Source: an uncultured Mobiluncus sp. (GTDB lineage Bacteria > Actinomycetota > Actinomycetes > Actinomycetales > Actinomycetaceae). From it: a stretch of 64,000 nucleotides of DNA. Both the position numbers and the translations under genes were made by a program. The notes under the pieces are model-generated. The model saw only the letters and a program-made list of their open reading frames with translations. It did not search any database and was not told the DNA's origin. Location of the stretch: contig NZ_CALUCZ010000013.1 of the NCBI RefSeq assembly GCF_943914685.1, positions 13,026 to 77,025 on the forward strand, in the 5' to 3' direction. Below, one piece after another: positions 41,021 through 50,071 of the stretch (position 1 is its first letter; each line of letters opens with the position of its first letter).

Positions 41021-42058
41021 ATGGCAGACAAGGCGGCGGATCGACGTCTGGGAGTGCTGCGGGCCATCGTTTCCGACTATGTCGAAACCCAAGAGCCGGT
41101 CGGCTCAAAGTCCCTGGTAGAGCGGCACTCGTTGGGGGTTTCTGCCGCGACTATCCGTAACGATATGGCTCAGCTAGAGGAAGAGGGCCTAATCCGCCAG
41201 CCCCACACTTCGGCCGGACGTATCCCCACCGACAAGGGATACCGCTACTTTGTGGACCAGATAGAGGCCATCAAACCACTTTCGGCCCCCGAGAGAAAGG
41301 CCATTACCGAATTCTTCACCTCCGCGGTGGGGCTGGAGGACGTGATGGAACGCACGGTCCGCCTCTTGGCTCAGATGACGCATCAGACGGCAGTTGTGGA
41401 ATTCCCGGCGTTCAACCCCTCCGGTCTGCGCCACCTGGAACTGGTGCGTTTGGGGTCGGGACCGGACTGTAGGGTGCTGGCTATTATTATTTCCGAAACC
41501 GGGCGGGTGGATCAGATTTTGGTGAACCTGCCTCACGAGGTCAGTGAGTCAGATCTCAGTTCTATCGGCACCCCGCTCGCTGCCGTGTTTTCCCGGTCGG
41601 ACACCCCCGCCCAACAGGCCGCTTTGCAAGAATGGCTGGCGACCGTGGGCAATCAAGCCCTGCGGGAAAACGCCACCATCTTGGCGCAAAACATTGCCGC
41701 GGCCTTGGAACAAGGCGCGGTCGAGACGCGGATTGTGATGGCGGGAATGGCGAACCTGTCACGTTCCGGCGCGTTCAGCGAAACCCTGACCGCCCTGGTG
41801 GAAGCGCTGGAAGAACAGGTCGTGCTGCTGAAACTGTTCGGCGAGATGCGCGAGGCCGAGCCGGTGAACGTGATTATCGGTGAGGAATCCGGCCACGAGG
41901 TGTTGAAAGAAACCGCCATCGTGTCCTCCAGCTACGCTCCGGCCGGTGCCGGTCAGGCTCATGTGGGGGTTATCGGCCCCACTCGCATGGATTATCCCGG
42001 CTCGATGAGTTCGGTGCGGGCGGTGGCGAGGTACCTGTCACGAATCTTAAACCAGTAA
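41021..42058 (+). CDS. hrcA: Heat-inducible transcription repressor HrcA
   Basis: The 345-residue repressor that binds CIRCE and controls chaperone genes in response to heat. An N-terminal winged helix (residues 5-75, with GSKSLVERHSLGVSAATIRNDMAQLEEEGLI and PHTSAGRIPTDKGYRYFVD segments, each shown in part) precedes a GAF-like dimerisation domain and inserted domain. The ATG follows AGGAGG by four bases. A CIRCE site 57 bases upstream implies autoregulation. dnaJ follows after about 70 bases. Confidence 0.95.
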   Translation: MADKAADRRLGVLRAIVSDYVETQEPVGSKSLVERHSLGVSAATIRNDMAQLEEEGLIRQPHTSAGRIPTDKGYRYFVDQIEAIKPLSAPERKAITEFFTSAVGLEDVMERTVRLLAQMTHQTAVVEFPAFNPSGLRHLELVRLGSGPDCRVLAIIISETGRVDQILVNLPHEVSESDLSSIGTPLAAVFSRSDTPAQQAALQEWLATVGNQALRENATILAQNIAAALEQGAVETRIVMAGMANLSRSGAFSETLTALVEALEEQVVLLKLFGEMREAEPVNVIIGEESGHEVLKETAIVSSSYAPAGAGQAHVGVIGPTRMDYPGSMSSVRAVARYLSRILNQ

Positions 42059-42127
42059 AACAGAGCCGCCCGGGGAAACGACCGGGAGACTCGGCCAGAC
42101 AAATGAGACAAATAGGAAAGAAAAACT

Positions 42128-43249
42128 TTGAGCGACTACTATGAAACCCTCGGTGTGAGCCGTAACGCCACTCAGGACGAAATTAAGAACGCCTACCGCA
42201 AATTAGCGCGCAAACTGCACCCTGACGTGGCTGGTCCCGAGCATGAGGAAGAATTCAAAGAAGTCAGTGCTGCCTATGATGTGCTGGGCAACCCGGAGAA
42301 ACGCCAGCAATATGACCTGGGCGGTTCCGGGTTCGGTTCGGGCGGATTCAGTGGATTCAACGGGGCGAATGCGGCCGGATTTGGTTTTGCCGATATTCTC
42401 AACGAATTCTTTAGCGCCGCCTCATCGACCAGCGGCCCCACTCCGCGCGGCGGACGGGGCCAAGACATCTTGACCACGATTGACGTGGAGCTGAAAGACG
42501 TCACGTTCGGCACCGAGCGGGAAATTAAGATTAACACTTTTGTGAAATGCAAGACCTGCAAAGGCAGCTGCTGCGCGGTCGGGACCCGCCCGAAAACTTG
42601 TTCTACCTGCGGCGGGACCGGTTCCGTGCAACGTATGGCGCGGTCTTTCCTGGGCCAGGTCATGACGACCGCTCCGTGCGGGAACTGTAAAGGACATGGC
42701 ACCATCATTGAACGCCCTTGTGCGGATTGTTCCGGGGAAGGCCGGGTACGCGCCACCCGCAACATCAAGGTGGAAATCCCCACCGGAGTGGAAAACGGGA
42801 CGCGCATTCGCCTGTCCGGTGAGGGCGAGGCGGGACCTGCCGGGGGCACGTCCGGCGACTTGTACGTTGAGATTCACGAGCTACCCCACGAAGTCCTGCA
42901 GCGACGCGGCGACGACCTGCACACTTCCTTGCGAATCCCCATGACGGCGGCGGCACTGGGAATGGAGTTTTCCCTGGAAACCCTCGACGGAACGAAGAAA
43001 ATCAATGTCGATGCCGGGTCCCAGCCCGAGTCGGTCATCATTATGAAAGGCCTGGGGGTCGGTCGGCTGCACCGCCAAGGACGCGGCGACCTGTATGTTC
43101 ACCTCAACGTGGAGGTTCCTACCGGTCTGGACCAGCGTCAACGCGAGCTGCTCCGTGAATTGGCGCGACTGCGCGGCGAAGAATCCCCGGCTCCCACTGA
43201 GAGCTCGTCTGGCAATACCGGCGGAGCGCACCGTAAGGGTCGGCAATGA
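42128..43249 (+). CDS. dnaJ: Chaperone protein DnaJ
   Basis: A 373-residue Hsp40 co-chaperone that stimulates DnaK ATPase and holds unfolded proteins. The J domain (residues 1-66) has the HPD motif in KLHPDVAG. A Gly/Phe-rich region follows, then four zinc-binding Cys pairs starting CKTCKG, CSTCGG, CGNCKG and CADCSG, and two C-terminal beta domains. The first zinc repeat reads CKTCKGSCCAVG, with Cys in place of the usual Gly. The start is a TTG with an AGGAAAG site; MSDYYETLGVSRNAT is the family opening. It overlaps rsmE by four bases (ATGA). Confidence 0.95.
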   Translation: MSDYYETLGVSRNATQDEIKNAYRKLARKLHPDVAGPEHEEEFKEVSAAYDVLGNPEKRQQYDLGGSGFGSGGFSGFNGANAAGFGFADILNEFFSAASSTSGPTPRGGRGQDILTTIDVELKDVTFGTEREIKINTFVKCKTCKGSCCAVGTRPKTCSTCGGTGSVQRMARSFLGQVMTTAPCGNCKGHGTIIERPCADCSGEGRVRATRNIKVEIPTGVENGTRIRLSGEGEAGPAGGTSGDLYVEIHELPHEVLQRRGDDLHTSLRIPMTAAALGMEFSLETLDGTKKINVDAGSQPESVIIMKGLGVGRLHRQGRGDLYVHLNVEVPTGLDQRQRELLRELARLRGEESPAPTESSSGNTGGAHRKGRQ

Positions 43250-44145
43250 CTCGGCAAGTGTTTTGGTTTGGTGATACCGCGGGGGAAACGGGCGGTTCAC
43301 TGGCCGCGAATTTTACGGGTTTAGACGGTTATCGCGAGGGCGAGGAAGTTTCCATAGTCGGCGCGGAGGCTCATCATGCCACGGTCAAGCGGCTGCGGTT
43401 GGGTGAGGTCGTCGATGTGGTCGATGGGTTGGGCCGGCGTGCCGGGGCGGAAGTCGCCGCGGTGGGGAACTCGGGGCTGCGGCTGCGGCTCATTGAGGAC
43501 GCAGTTTTGGACCCGGAACCGACCTTGCATATCACCCTAATTCAGGCGTTAGCCAAGGAAAAACGCGATATGCAGGCGCTAGAATCCGCGGCTGAAATGG
43601 GGGTGTGGCGGGTTATCCCCTGGGGGGCCACGCGCTCGGTGTCGCGCTGGGATACCGTGCCCAAGCGTGCCAAAGGCCGGGAAAAGTGGCGCAACCTGGT
43701 GGTTTCCGCGATGAAACAGTCGCGTCAGGCACGGCTGGCGGAAGTGTCAGAGTACCTGGAAAGCGGCGTGGATATTTCCCCGGGACATCACGGGTCAGAA
43801 GCGCGGTGGGCCCGGCCGGTCGTGAAAACGGTTTTCTCTGAGGTGGAGGCGCTGGTGAAGGGCGGGGCGGCAGTTTTTGTCCTGCACGAGGTCGCCGAGG
43901 AACACTTGGCAGATATGTTGGTTCCTCTGGCCCAACCGGGGCAAACCCCAGAGGACATTGTGGTCATTGTGGGGCCGGAGGGCGGTATCACGGTTCCCGA
44001 GCTGGCGGCTTTCGTCGAGGCCGGGGCGCGCCCGGCACTGCTGGGGCCGACCGTACTGCGCTGTTCCTCCGCCGGTCCTGCCGCCCTAGCTGTCATTCAA
44101 TCCCGACTGGGCTCTTGGCGGGGAACGCCTGCGGAGAGTAGGTGA
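43246..44145 (+). CDS. rsmE: 16S rRNA (uracil-N3)-methyltransferase RsmE
   Basis: Methylates U1498 of 16S rRNA with AdoMet, 299 residues. An N-terminal PUA-like domain (EEVSIVGAEAHHATVKRLRLGE, here partial) precedes a SPOUT fold with the knot motifs IVGPEGGIT near 244 and VLRCSSAGPAAL near 270. The segment ALAKEKRDMQALESAAEMGV is characteristic. The ATG overlaps the dnaJ stop, and its TGA overlaps a GTG that could start phoH. Confidence 0.93.
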   Translation: MTRQVFWFGDTAGETGGSLAANFTGLDGYREGEEVSIVGAEAHHATVKRLRLGEVVDVVDGLGRRAGAEVAAVGNSGLRLRLIEDAVLDPEPTLHITLIQALAKEKRDMQALESAAEMGVWRVIPWGATRSVSRWDTVPKRAKGREKWRNLVVSAMKQSRQARLAEVSEYLESGVDISPGHHGSEARWARPVVKTVFSEVEALVKGGAAVFVLHEVAEEHLADMLVPLAQPGQTPEDIVVIVGPEGGITVPELAAFVEAGARPALLGPTVLRCSSAGPAALAVIQSRLGSWRGTPAESR

Positions 44146-44147
44146 CC

Positions 44148-45158
44148 ATGGTTCAGAAACGAGTCGCTGTTGAGGTTCCTGACGAAATCCCGATGATTGA
44201 AGTCCTTGGGGTGAACGACACCAACCTGCATAGCTGGGAAAACGACTTCCCCACGCTCAACTTTTGGGTAGCCGGGAACCAGATTTTCATTCAAGGTCCT
44301 GACGACGACTTGGAGCTCGCCACGCGGGCGGTGCGTGCGCTGTTCACCAAGCCGCACTTTGAAAAACAAAATATACCGGATTATGGTTTACAAACTAACC
44401 GACGCGGCCCGAGCGTTCGCGCGCTGGCGGAGCCGCCCACCCGGGCTGCTGAAACCCGATATCGGGCCGTGTTTGTCAGCCGCGAAAAAGTCATTCGTCC
44501 CCAAACGGAGGGCCAAGCCCGTTATGTGAACGACATCAACTCCCACACCATCACCTTTGGCATCGGACCGGCCGGAACCGGCAAAACCTACCTCGCAATG
44601 GCTCGTGCCGTAAAAGCGCTGCTGGAGGGGGAAGTGACCCGACTCATCTTGACCCGTCCGGCCGTCGAAGCGGGGGAAACCCTGGGGTTCCTGCCCGGCA
44701 CCTTGACCGACAAAATCGACCCCTACCTGCGCCCACTCTATGACGCCCTGCGCGAGATGCTCGATACCGGCACCATTAGCCGCATGATGAGCGACGGCAC
44801 CATCGAAGTCGCCGCCCTGGCGTATATGCGCGGACGTACTTTGAACGGCAGTTTCATCATTCTCGACGAGGCGCAAAACACCACCAGCGAACAGATGAAG
44901 ATGTTCCTGACCCGCCTGGGATTCGGTTCCAAGATGGTCGTGACCGGCGACATTACTCAGATAGACCTGCCGTCTCGCCAGCCGTCCGGGTTGAAACAGG
45001 TCAGCGAAATCCTCAGCGATGTTCCCGATATTGCGTTCAGCTACTTGAGCGCAGCCGACGTGGTGCGTCACTCGCTGGTCGGCGAAATCATCAACGCCTA
45101 TGACACCTACGAAAGCCAAACCGTATCGCGCCGCCCCCGGGGCAATGGAAGGGAATAA
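44148..45158 (+). CDS. phoH: PhoH-family ATPase
   Basis: A 336-residue cytoplasmic ATPase with Walker A GPAGTGKTY near 140, Walker B-like FIILDEAQNTT near 242 and a GDITQIDLP sensor motif. PhoH proteins next to YbeY are thought to act in RNA metabolism or ribosome maturation. An N-terminal KH-like segment (about residues 20-75) is visible. The ATG at 44148 is used; the in-frame GTG at 44142, overlapping the rsmE stop as GTGA, is an equally good start. ybeY begins two bases after its stop codon. Confidence 0.92.
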   Translation: MVQKRVAVEVPDEIPMIEVLGVNDTNLHSWENDFPTLNFWVAGNQIFIQGPDDDLELATRAVRALFTKPHFEKQNIPDYGLQTNRRGPSVRALAEPPTRAAETRYRAVFVSREKVIRPQTEGQARYVNDINSHTITFGIGPAGTGKTYLAMARAVKALLEGEVTRLILTRPAVEAGETLGFLPGTLTDKIDPYLRPLYDALREMLDTGTISRMMSDGTIEVAALAYMRGRTLNGSFIILDEAQNTTSEQMKMFLTRLGFGSKMVVTGDITQIDLPSRQPSGLKQVSEILSDVPDIAFSYLSAADVVRHSLVGEIINAYDTYESQTVSRRPRGNGRE

Positions 45159-45160
45159 CC

Positions 45161-45613
45161 ATGAGTGTGGAAGTCAATAACGAAACCGCGTGGGAACTGG
45201 AGATGAGCGAGTTCGTTGACCTAGTGTCCTATTGTCTGGAACAGCTCTATGTGTCTCCCGCTGCCGAGGTCTACATTATGTTTGTGGATATTAAAACCAT
45301 GACTGACCTGCACGTAAAGTGGATGGATTTGCCCGGTCCCACCGATGTATTGAGCTTTCCGATGGACGAGCTGACGCCGGGGCGTGAGGGTATGCCCAGT
45401 GCAGCCGGGGTGCTGGGCGATATCGTGCTGTGCCCTGACGTCGCCGCGGAACAGGCCCGCGACGCCGGTCATGCCCCTATTGAAGAAATGCTGCTGCTGA
45501 CGGTACATGGATTGTTGCACCTGCTGGGATTCGATCACGCGGAGCCGGAAGAAGAAAAAGCCATGTTTACCCTGCAGCGCAAACTGCTGCTGAACTTCCT
45601 GGCGAATCGATAG
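45161..45613 (+). CDS. ybeY: Endoribonuclease YbeY
   Basis: A 150-residue zinc-dependent RNase involved in 16S rRNA 3'-end maturation and ribosome quality control. The metal site HGLLHLLGFDH gives His116, His120 and His126. TDVLSFPMDE near 61-70 is also conserved. It starts two bases after phoH and is followed after eight bases by the CBS-domain gene, so the operon is very compact. Confidence 0.94.
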   Translation: MSVEVNNETAWELEMSEFVDLVSYCLEQLYVSPAAEVYIMFVDIKTMTDLHVKWMDLPGPTDVLSFPMDELTPGREGMPSAAGVLGDIVLCPDVAAEQARDAGHAPIEEMLLLTVHGLLHLLGFDHAEPEEEKAMFTLQRKLLLNFLANR

Positions 45614-45621
45614 GGGCTAGT

Positions 45622-46902
45622 ATGCAGTTCTCCGAAGTGGCCGGTGCAGTCCTGACTCTCATCGCGACAGTATCTTTTGGGCTGGCGGTCCCGCTGAGCC
45701 TGGGGGAGGGCGCCGTGTCGCGTCTGAGTGTCGCCTCGGCGGAAGATTTGGCTGAAGAAGGCGCAAAACATGCTCGGAAGATCTCGCAGCTAGCCGAAAA
45801 TCGCCGTTTGGTACTCGCGAGCTTACGCGCCTGCCGTACTTTCGTGACGACCGCGGCGGTGGGGTGCGGGGCATTGCTGGCGTCCCAGCTGCCTCTCAGC
45901 TGGTGGTTGGTGACGATTTTGGTCGTCGCCGTGGGGGCGTTCTTGCTGGTGGTACTGACTTTGCCGGGGAATCGGTTGGGGCGGCGCTACCCGAACACGA
46001 CGGTGCGCTACCTGGCACCGTTCCTGATGGCGGCGTGGAACCTGGGCAAGCCTTTCGGGCTGCTGTTGCGCACCGCGCGGGGGCCGTCCAGTCAGACTGA
46101 CCAGGAAGCTCGTGATGAAGTCGCCGAGGACCTGCGCGAAATGGTGGACCAGATGGGGGAGCCGGACACCATCGAGGACGCCGACCGAGAGATGATTTGG
46201 TCCGTTTTTGAAATGGGACGCACCCTGGTGCGTGAAGTCATGGTGCCGCGGGTCGACATGGTTACGATTGAGTCCGAAAAGACCCTGGACAAGGCGTTGA
46301 CTTTATTCGTTCGTTCCAGCTATTCCCGAGTACCGGTCATCGGCGAAGATACCGACGACATTCGCGGAATCTTATACCTAAAAGATGTATTACGTCGTGT
46401 CAACTCGGATTCTGCCGCGCGAGAGATGACCGCGGGACAGGCCATGCGCGAAGCCAAGTTTATCCCGGAAACAAACCTGGTCGACGACACCTTGCGGGAT
46501 ATGCAGCAGAACAGCTACCACATGGCGGTGCTGGTGGACGAGTACGGCCTCATTGCCGGGCTGGTCACCCTGGAGGACTTGGTCGAGGAGGTTATCGGGG
46601 AAGTTTCGGATGAACACGACCACGCCGAGAAGGAACCTGAGCCGCAGCCAGATGGCAGTTGGATTGTCCCGGCGCGGTTTCCCCTGGTCGACCTCAACGA
46701 TTTGCTGGACACCGAGATTGACGACGAGGACGTGGACACCGTGGGTGGCCTGTTGACGAAAGCGGTCGGGGTAGTGCCGCTGGTGGGGGCTTTTGCGTCG
46801 GTGGACGGACTGGAACTGCGGGCGGTAGAGGCAGAAGGGCGGCGCCGCCAGGTTTCCGCCATCTCGGTCCGGGTGGTCCCTCCGGTGCTGGATGAAGATT
46901 AG
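45622..46902 (+). CDS. CNNM/CBS-domain membrane protein (CorC/hemolysin family)
   Basis: A 426-residue protein with an N-terminal DUF21/CNNM membrane domain of three or four helices (residues 5-150), a pair of CBS domains (about 205-325, with VMVPRVDMVTIE and LVDEYGLIAGLVTLEDLVEEVIGE in part) and a C-terminal CorC_HlyC domain. Members are linked to Mg2+ or Co2+ handling; the direction of transport here is not known. The place between ybeY and era is standard for actinobacteria. ATG at 45622 follows AGGGGC weakly and is close to the ybeY stop. Confidence 0.9.
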   Translation: MQFSEVAGAVLTLIATVSFGLAVPLSLGEGAVSRLSVASAEDLAEEGAKHARKISQLAENRRLVLASLRACRTFVTTAAVGCGALLASQLPLSWWLVTILVVAVGAFLLVVLTLPGNRLGRRYPNTTVRYLAPFLMAAWNLGKPFGLLLRTARGPSSQTDQEARDEVAEDLREMVDQMGEPDTIEDADREMIWSVFEMGRTLVREVMVPRVDMVTIESEKTLDKALTLFVRSSYSRVPVIGEDTDDIRGILYLKDVLRRVNSDSAAREMTAGQAMREAKFIPETNLVDDTLRDMQQNSYHMAVLVDEYGLIAGLVTLEDLVEEVIGEVSDEHDHAEKEPEPQPDGSWIVPARFPLVDLNDLLDTEIDDEDVDTVGGLLTKAVGVVPLVGAFASVDGLELRAVEAEGRRRQVSAISVRVVPPVLDED

Positions 46903-46931
46903 CGGTCGCAGAGAGAACATTCGAAACACTG

Positions 46932-46937
46932 TAGGAT
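46932..46937 (+). promoter_or_regulatory. -10 box of leaderless era transcript
   Basis: TAGGAT ends seven bases before the ATG at 46945; no ribosome site is present, although era follows the compact operon by only 42 bases. Confidence 0.5.
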
Positions 46938-46944
46938 TTGCACA

Positions 46945-47952
46945 ATGGATAAAGTGAATTTTCCGGATTTGGATGCGTTGGATGCCGCGGGGGACGCCGG
47001 GTCGCCAGACTTGGCGGCGGGGTCGGCGGGGCTGTTCGCCCGCGATTGGCCCGAGGACTTTCGTGCCGGGTTCGCCGCCGTCATTGGGCGGCCTAATGTG
47101 GGCAAGTCCACCTTGATAAACGCGATGGTGGGGCGCAAGATTGCCATTACTTCGGCTCGGCCCGAGACGACGCGCCGGGTCGTGCGCGGGATTGTGCATC
47201 GTCCTGATTTTCAGCTCATTTTGGTGGACACTCCTGGCATTCACCGCCCGCGCACCCTGCTGGGGCAGCGGCTGAACGACATGGTGGAGGACGCTTTTTC
47301 CGAAGTTGACGTGGCGGTCTTTTGCGTTCCTGCCGATCAACCCATTGGGCCAGGCGACCGGCGCATTGTGGACACCCAAGTGAAAACCGCGCACTTTCCA
47401 GCTATTGCGGTCGTCACCAAAACTGACGTGGCCACCCGCGAACAGGTCGCCGAGCAGCTCTTGGCTGTTTCGCAGCTGCACGACTTTGCGGAAATCGTGC
47501 CGATTTCAGCCCGGCAAGGCACGCAGGTGCAAACGCTGATTGACCTGCTGGGCCAGCGCTTGCCGCTGTCGCCGCCGTTGTACCCGCGCGACCAGGTCAC
47601 CGATGAGGACGACACCGCCATGATTTCCGAGCTGATTCGGGAAGCCGCCCTGGAAAGCCTCAGCCAGGAACTGCCCCACTCCCTCGCGGTGCAGGTGGAG
47701 GAGATTATCAAGCAGCCGAGACGTTCCGGTGACGGGGAAATCTGGAAGATTCACGTCAACCTGTTTGTGGAACGCGACAGCCAAAAAGCCATCGTCATCG
47801 GGCGCAAGGGCAGCCGGCTCAAAGAAATCGGCACTCAGGCCCGCCCGGAGATTGAAGCCTTGGTAGGACACCACGTGTACTTGGACCTGCACGTGCGCAC
47901 TGCCAAAGAATGGCAGCGCAATCCAAAAATGCTGAATCGTCTGGGTTTCTGA
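46945..47952 (+). CDS. era: GTPase Era
   Basis: A 335-residue ribosome-assembly GTPase binding the 3' end of 16S rRNA. The G1 motif GRPNVGKST is at 48-56, G3 DTPGIH near 94, G4 TKTD near 158, and a C-terminal KH domain has VIGRKGSRLKEIG near 290. About 40 extra acidic residues precede the G domain. The ATG is supported by the TAGGAT leaderless box, which suggests an internal promoter that lets era be expressed separately from the upstream phoH-ybeY operon. Confidence 0.95.
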   Translation: MDKVNFPDLDALDAAGDAGSPDLAAGSAGLFARDWPEDFRAGFAAVIGRPNVGKSTLINAMVGRKIAITSARPETTRRVVRGIVHRPDFQLILVDTPGIHRPRTLLGQRLNDMVEDAFSEVDVAVFCVPADQPIGPGDRRIVDTQVKTAHFPAIAVVTKTDVATREQVAEQLLAVSQLHDFAEIVPISARQGTQVQTLIDLLGQRLPLSPPLYPRDQVTDEDDTAMISELIREAALESLSQELPHSLAVQVEEIIKQPRRSGDGEIWKIHVNLFVERDSQKAIVIGRKGSRLKEIGTQARPEIEALVGHHVYLDLHVRTAKEWQRNPKMLNRLGF

Positions 47953-48023
47953 GGCGAACGCACCGGCCGGTCTCAGACCTCGCGGGTCGCTGCGCTGACG
48001 CCAGGCTCTGAGCAATCAATAGA

Positions 48024-48055
48024 AAATCTATACTATATATAGGTTTATTTATTTT
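48024..48055 (+). terminator. AT-rich terminator after era
   Basis: AAATCTATA (48024-48032) pairs with TATAGGTTT (48038-48046) with one T-G pair, followed by ATTTATTTTT. Confidence 0.6.
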
Positions 48056-48167
48056 TCCCGACAGTAGCGTCACCCCAGCACACCCGCATTATGCTGTTTT
48101 CGTCGAACGCGCGGCGGATTATTACAATAGCTTTTGAGTATTTATAAAACTCTTAAAGGAGAAAACC

Positions 48168-50048
48168 ATGACACACAAACTCAATAGTGCAACGTCCACT
48201 ACCGGGCGGAATATGGCGGGCGCCCGCTCCTTGTGGCGCGCTACCGGCATGAACGATGACGATTTTGGCAAGCCGATTGTAGCTATTGCGAACTCCTTTA
48301 CTGAGTTTGTCCCTGGTCATATTCACTTGCGAGAGGTCGCGAAGGTCGTGTCCGATGCGGTGCGTCAGGCTGGGGGAGTCCCGCGCGAGTTCAACACGAT
48401 TGCCGTTGATGACGGGATTGCGATGGGGCACGGCGGCATGCTTTATTCCCTGCCCAGCCGCGAAATCATCACCGACTCGGTGGAGTACATGGTGCGCGCC
48501 CACACCGCTGATGCCCTGGTGTGCATCTCTAACTGCGACAAAATCACTCCCGGAATGCTCAACGCCGCGCTGAAACTCAACATTCCTACCGTGTTTGTCT
48601 CGGGCGGCCCGATGGAGGCCGGCAAAGGCATTCCGGCCGCTGACATTGTCGGACCGTCAAAAGGCGGGCGGGGCAACCTCATTACGGTTATGAACGCTAC
48701 CGCCAATGACGATATAGACGACGCGGAACTGCAGCGAGTGGAGGAGCTCTCCTGTCCGACCTGCGGATCTTGTTCGGGAATGTTCACCGCAAACTCGATG
48801 AACTGCCTGACCGAGGCGCTGGGCTTGGCACTGCCGGGCAACGGCTCTACCCTGGCGACTCACGTGGCGCGGCGCGGACTCTTTGAACGTGCCGGCCAGC
48901 TGGTGGTGGGTCTGGCAAAGCGTTACTACGATGATGAGGACGATTCCGTGCTGCCGCGCACCATCGCGACCCGGGAGGCTTTCGCCAACGCGATGAGCCT
49001 GGATATGGCGATGGGCGGCTCTTCGAATACGGTGCTGCACCTGCTGGCGGCCGCCCAAGCTGCTGAACTCGACTTTACCCTGGCCGACATCGCCCAGATT
49101 GGACGCACCGTACCGACCTTGGCGAAAGTCGCCCCTAACCACAACGACTATCACATGGAGGACGTCCACCGGGCCGGGGGAGTACCGGCGCTGCTGGGCG
49201 AACTCGACCGTGCCGGACTGTTGAACCGAAACGTGCATTCCGTGTGCTATCCCGACCTGGCTACCTGGCTGGCGGACTGGGACGTGCGTGGGGGCTCGCC
49301 CAGCCCGGAGGCTCTCGACCTGTTCCACGCCGCGCCCGGCAACCAGCGCACCATTCACGCCTTTTCCGCCACCGCCCGCTTTGACACGCTGGACACGGAC
49401 GCGGCGGCGGGCTGTATTCGCGACGTAGCGCATGCCTACGTGGCGAAAGGCGGGCTGACCGTGCTGCGTGGAAACCTGGCTCCCGACGGCGCCATCGTGA
49501 AAGCGGCGGGCATTGACCCCGAACTGTTCCACTTCGAAGGCCGCGCTATTGTGATGGAATCCCAGGAGGAAGCGGTGGAAAAAATCCTCGACAAGACCGT
49601 GCAGGCCGGGGACGTGGTCGTGATTCGTTACGAAGGCCCCGCGGGCGGACCGGGGATGCAAGAGATGCTCTATCCCACGTCTTTCCTGAAAGGGCGGGGT
49701 TTGGGCAAAACCTGCGCGCTCATTACCGATGGACGATTTTCCGGCGGTACTTCCGGGATTTCTATCGGTCACATTTCCCCCGAGGCGGCCGCGGGTGGGC
49801 TGATTGGCCTGATTGAGGACGGGGACAAAATCATCATCGATGTAAACCGCGAGGAACTGACCCTGGACGTGCCGGATGATGAAATCGAGCGGCGCCGTGC
49901 AGCGATGGAGGCGAGCCCGCACCCCTGGCAGCCGCACCGCGACCGGGAAGTTTCTGACGCACTCAAACTCTACGGCGCTACCGCCCTGTCAGCCAACAAA
50001 GGGGCAGCTCGTGACGTGAAAGGACTGCTGGCAAAACTTGGGCTCTAA
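48168..50048 (+). CDS. ilvD: Dihydroxy-acid dehydratase
   Basis: Third common step of valine, isoleucine and leucine synthesis: dehydrates 2,3-dihydroxy acids to 2-keto acids using an iron-sulfur cluster and Mg2+. The 626-residue product shows the cluster Cys residues in SNCDKITPG and CPTCGSCSGMF, plus DGRFSGGTSG near 525 and the expected GHGGMLYSLPSR segment. The ATG follows a strong AAAGGAGA site by about five bases. The gene stands alone; no ilvB, ilvN or ilvC is near. A TACAAT at 48122-48127 may be its -10 box (low certainty). Confidence 0.95.
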   Translation: MTHKLNSATSTTGRNMAGARSLWRATGMNDDDFGKPIVAIANSFTEFVPGHIHLREVAKVVSDAVRQAGGVPREFNTIAVDDGIAMGHGGMLYSLPSREIITDSVEYMVRAHTADALVCISNCDKITPGMLNAALKLNIPTVFVSGGPMEAGKGIPAADIVGPSKGGRGNLITVMNATANDDIDDAELQRVEELSCPTCGSCSGMFTANSMNCLTEALGLALPGNGSTLATHVARRGLFERAGQLVVGLAKRYYDDEDDSVLPRTIATREAFANAMSLDMAMGGSSNTVLHLLAAAQAAELDFTLADIAQIGRTVPTLAKVAPNHNDYHMEDVHRAGGVPALLGELDRAGLLNRNVHSVCYPDLATWLADWDVRGGSPSPEALDLFHAAPGNQRTIHAFSATARFDTLDTDAAAGCIRDVAHAYVAKGGLTVLRGNLAPDGAIVKAAGIDPELFHFEGRAIVMESQEEAVEKILDKTVQAGDVVVIRYEGPAGGPGMQEMLYPTSFLKGRGLGKTCALITDGRFSGGTSGISIGHISPEAAAGGLIGLIEDGDKIIIDVNREELTLDVPDDEIERRRAAMEASPHPWQPHRDREVSDALKLYGATALSANKGAARDVKGLLAKLGL

Positions 50049-50071
50049 ACGCAGCTTTCGGAACTGAAAAT

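Noticed and set aside
48091..48147. Possible 18-residue ilv leader peptide with Ile-Ile-Thr-Ile codons
   Set aside because: No ribosome site precedes the ATG and no terminator/antiterminator pair follows before ilvD, so attenuation is not supported.
48657..49937. 426-residue open frame antisense to ilvD
   Set aside because: It lies entirely inside ilvD and has a shadow-type composition (Arg/His/Gln/Val) with no recognisable domain.
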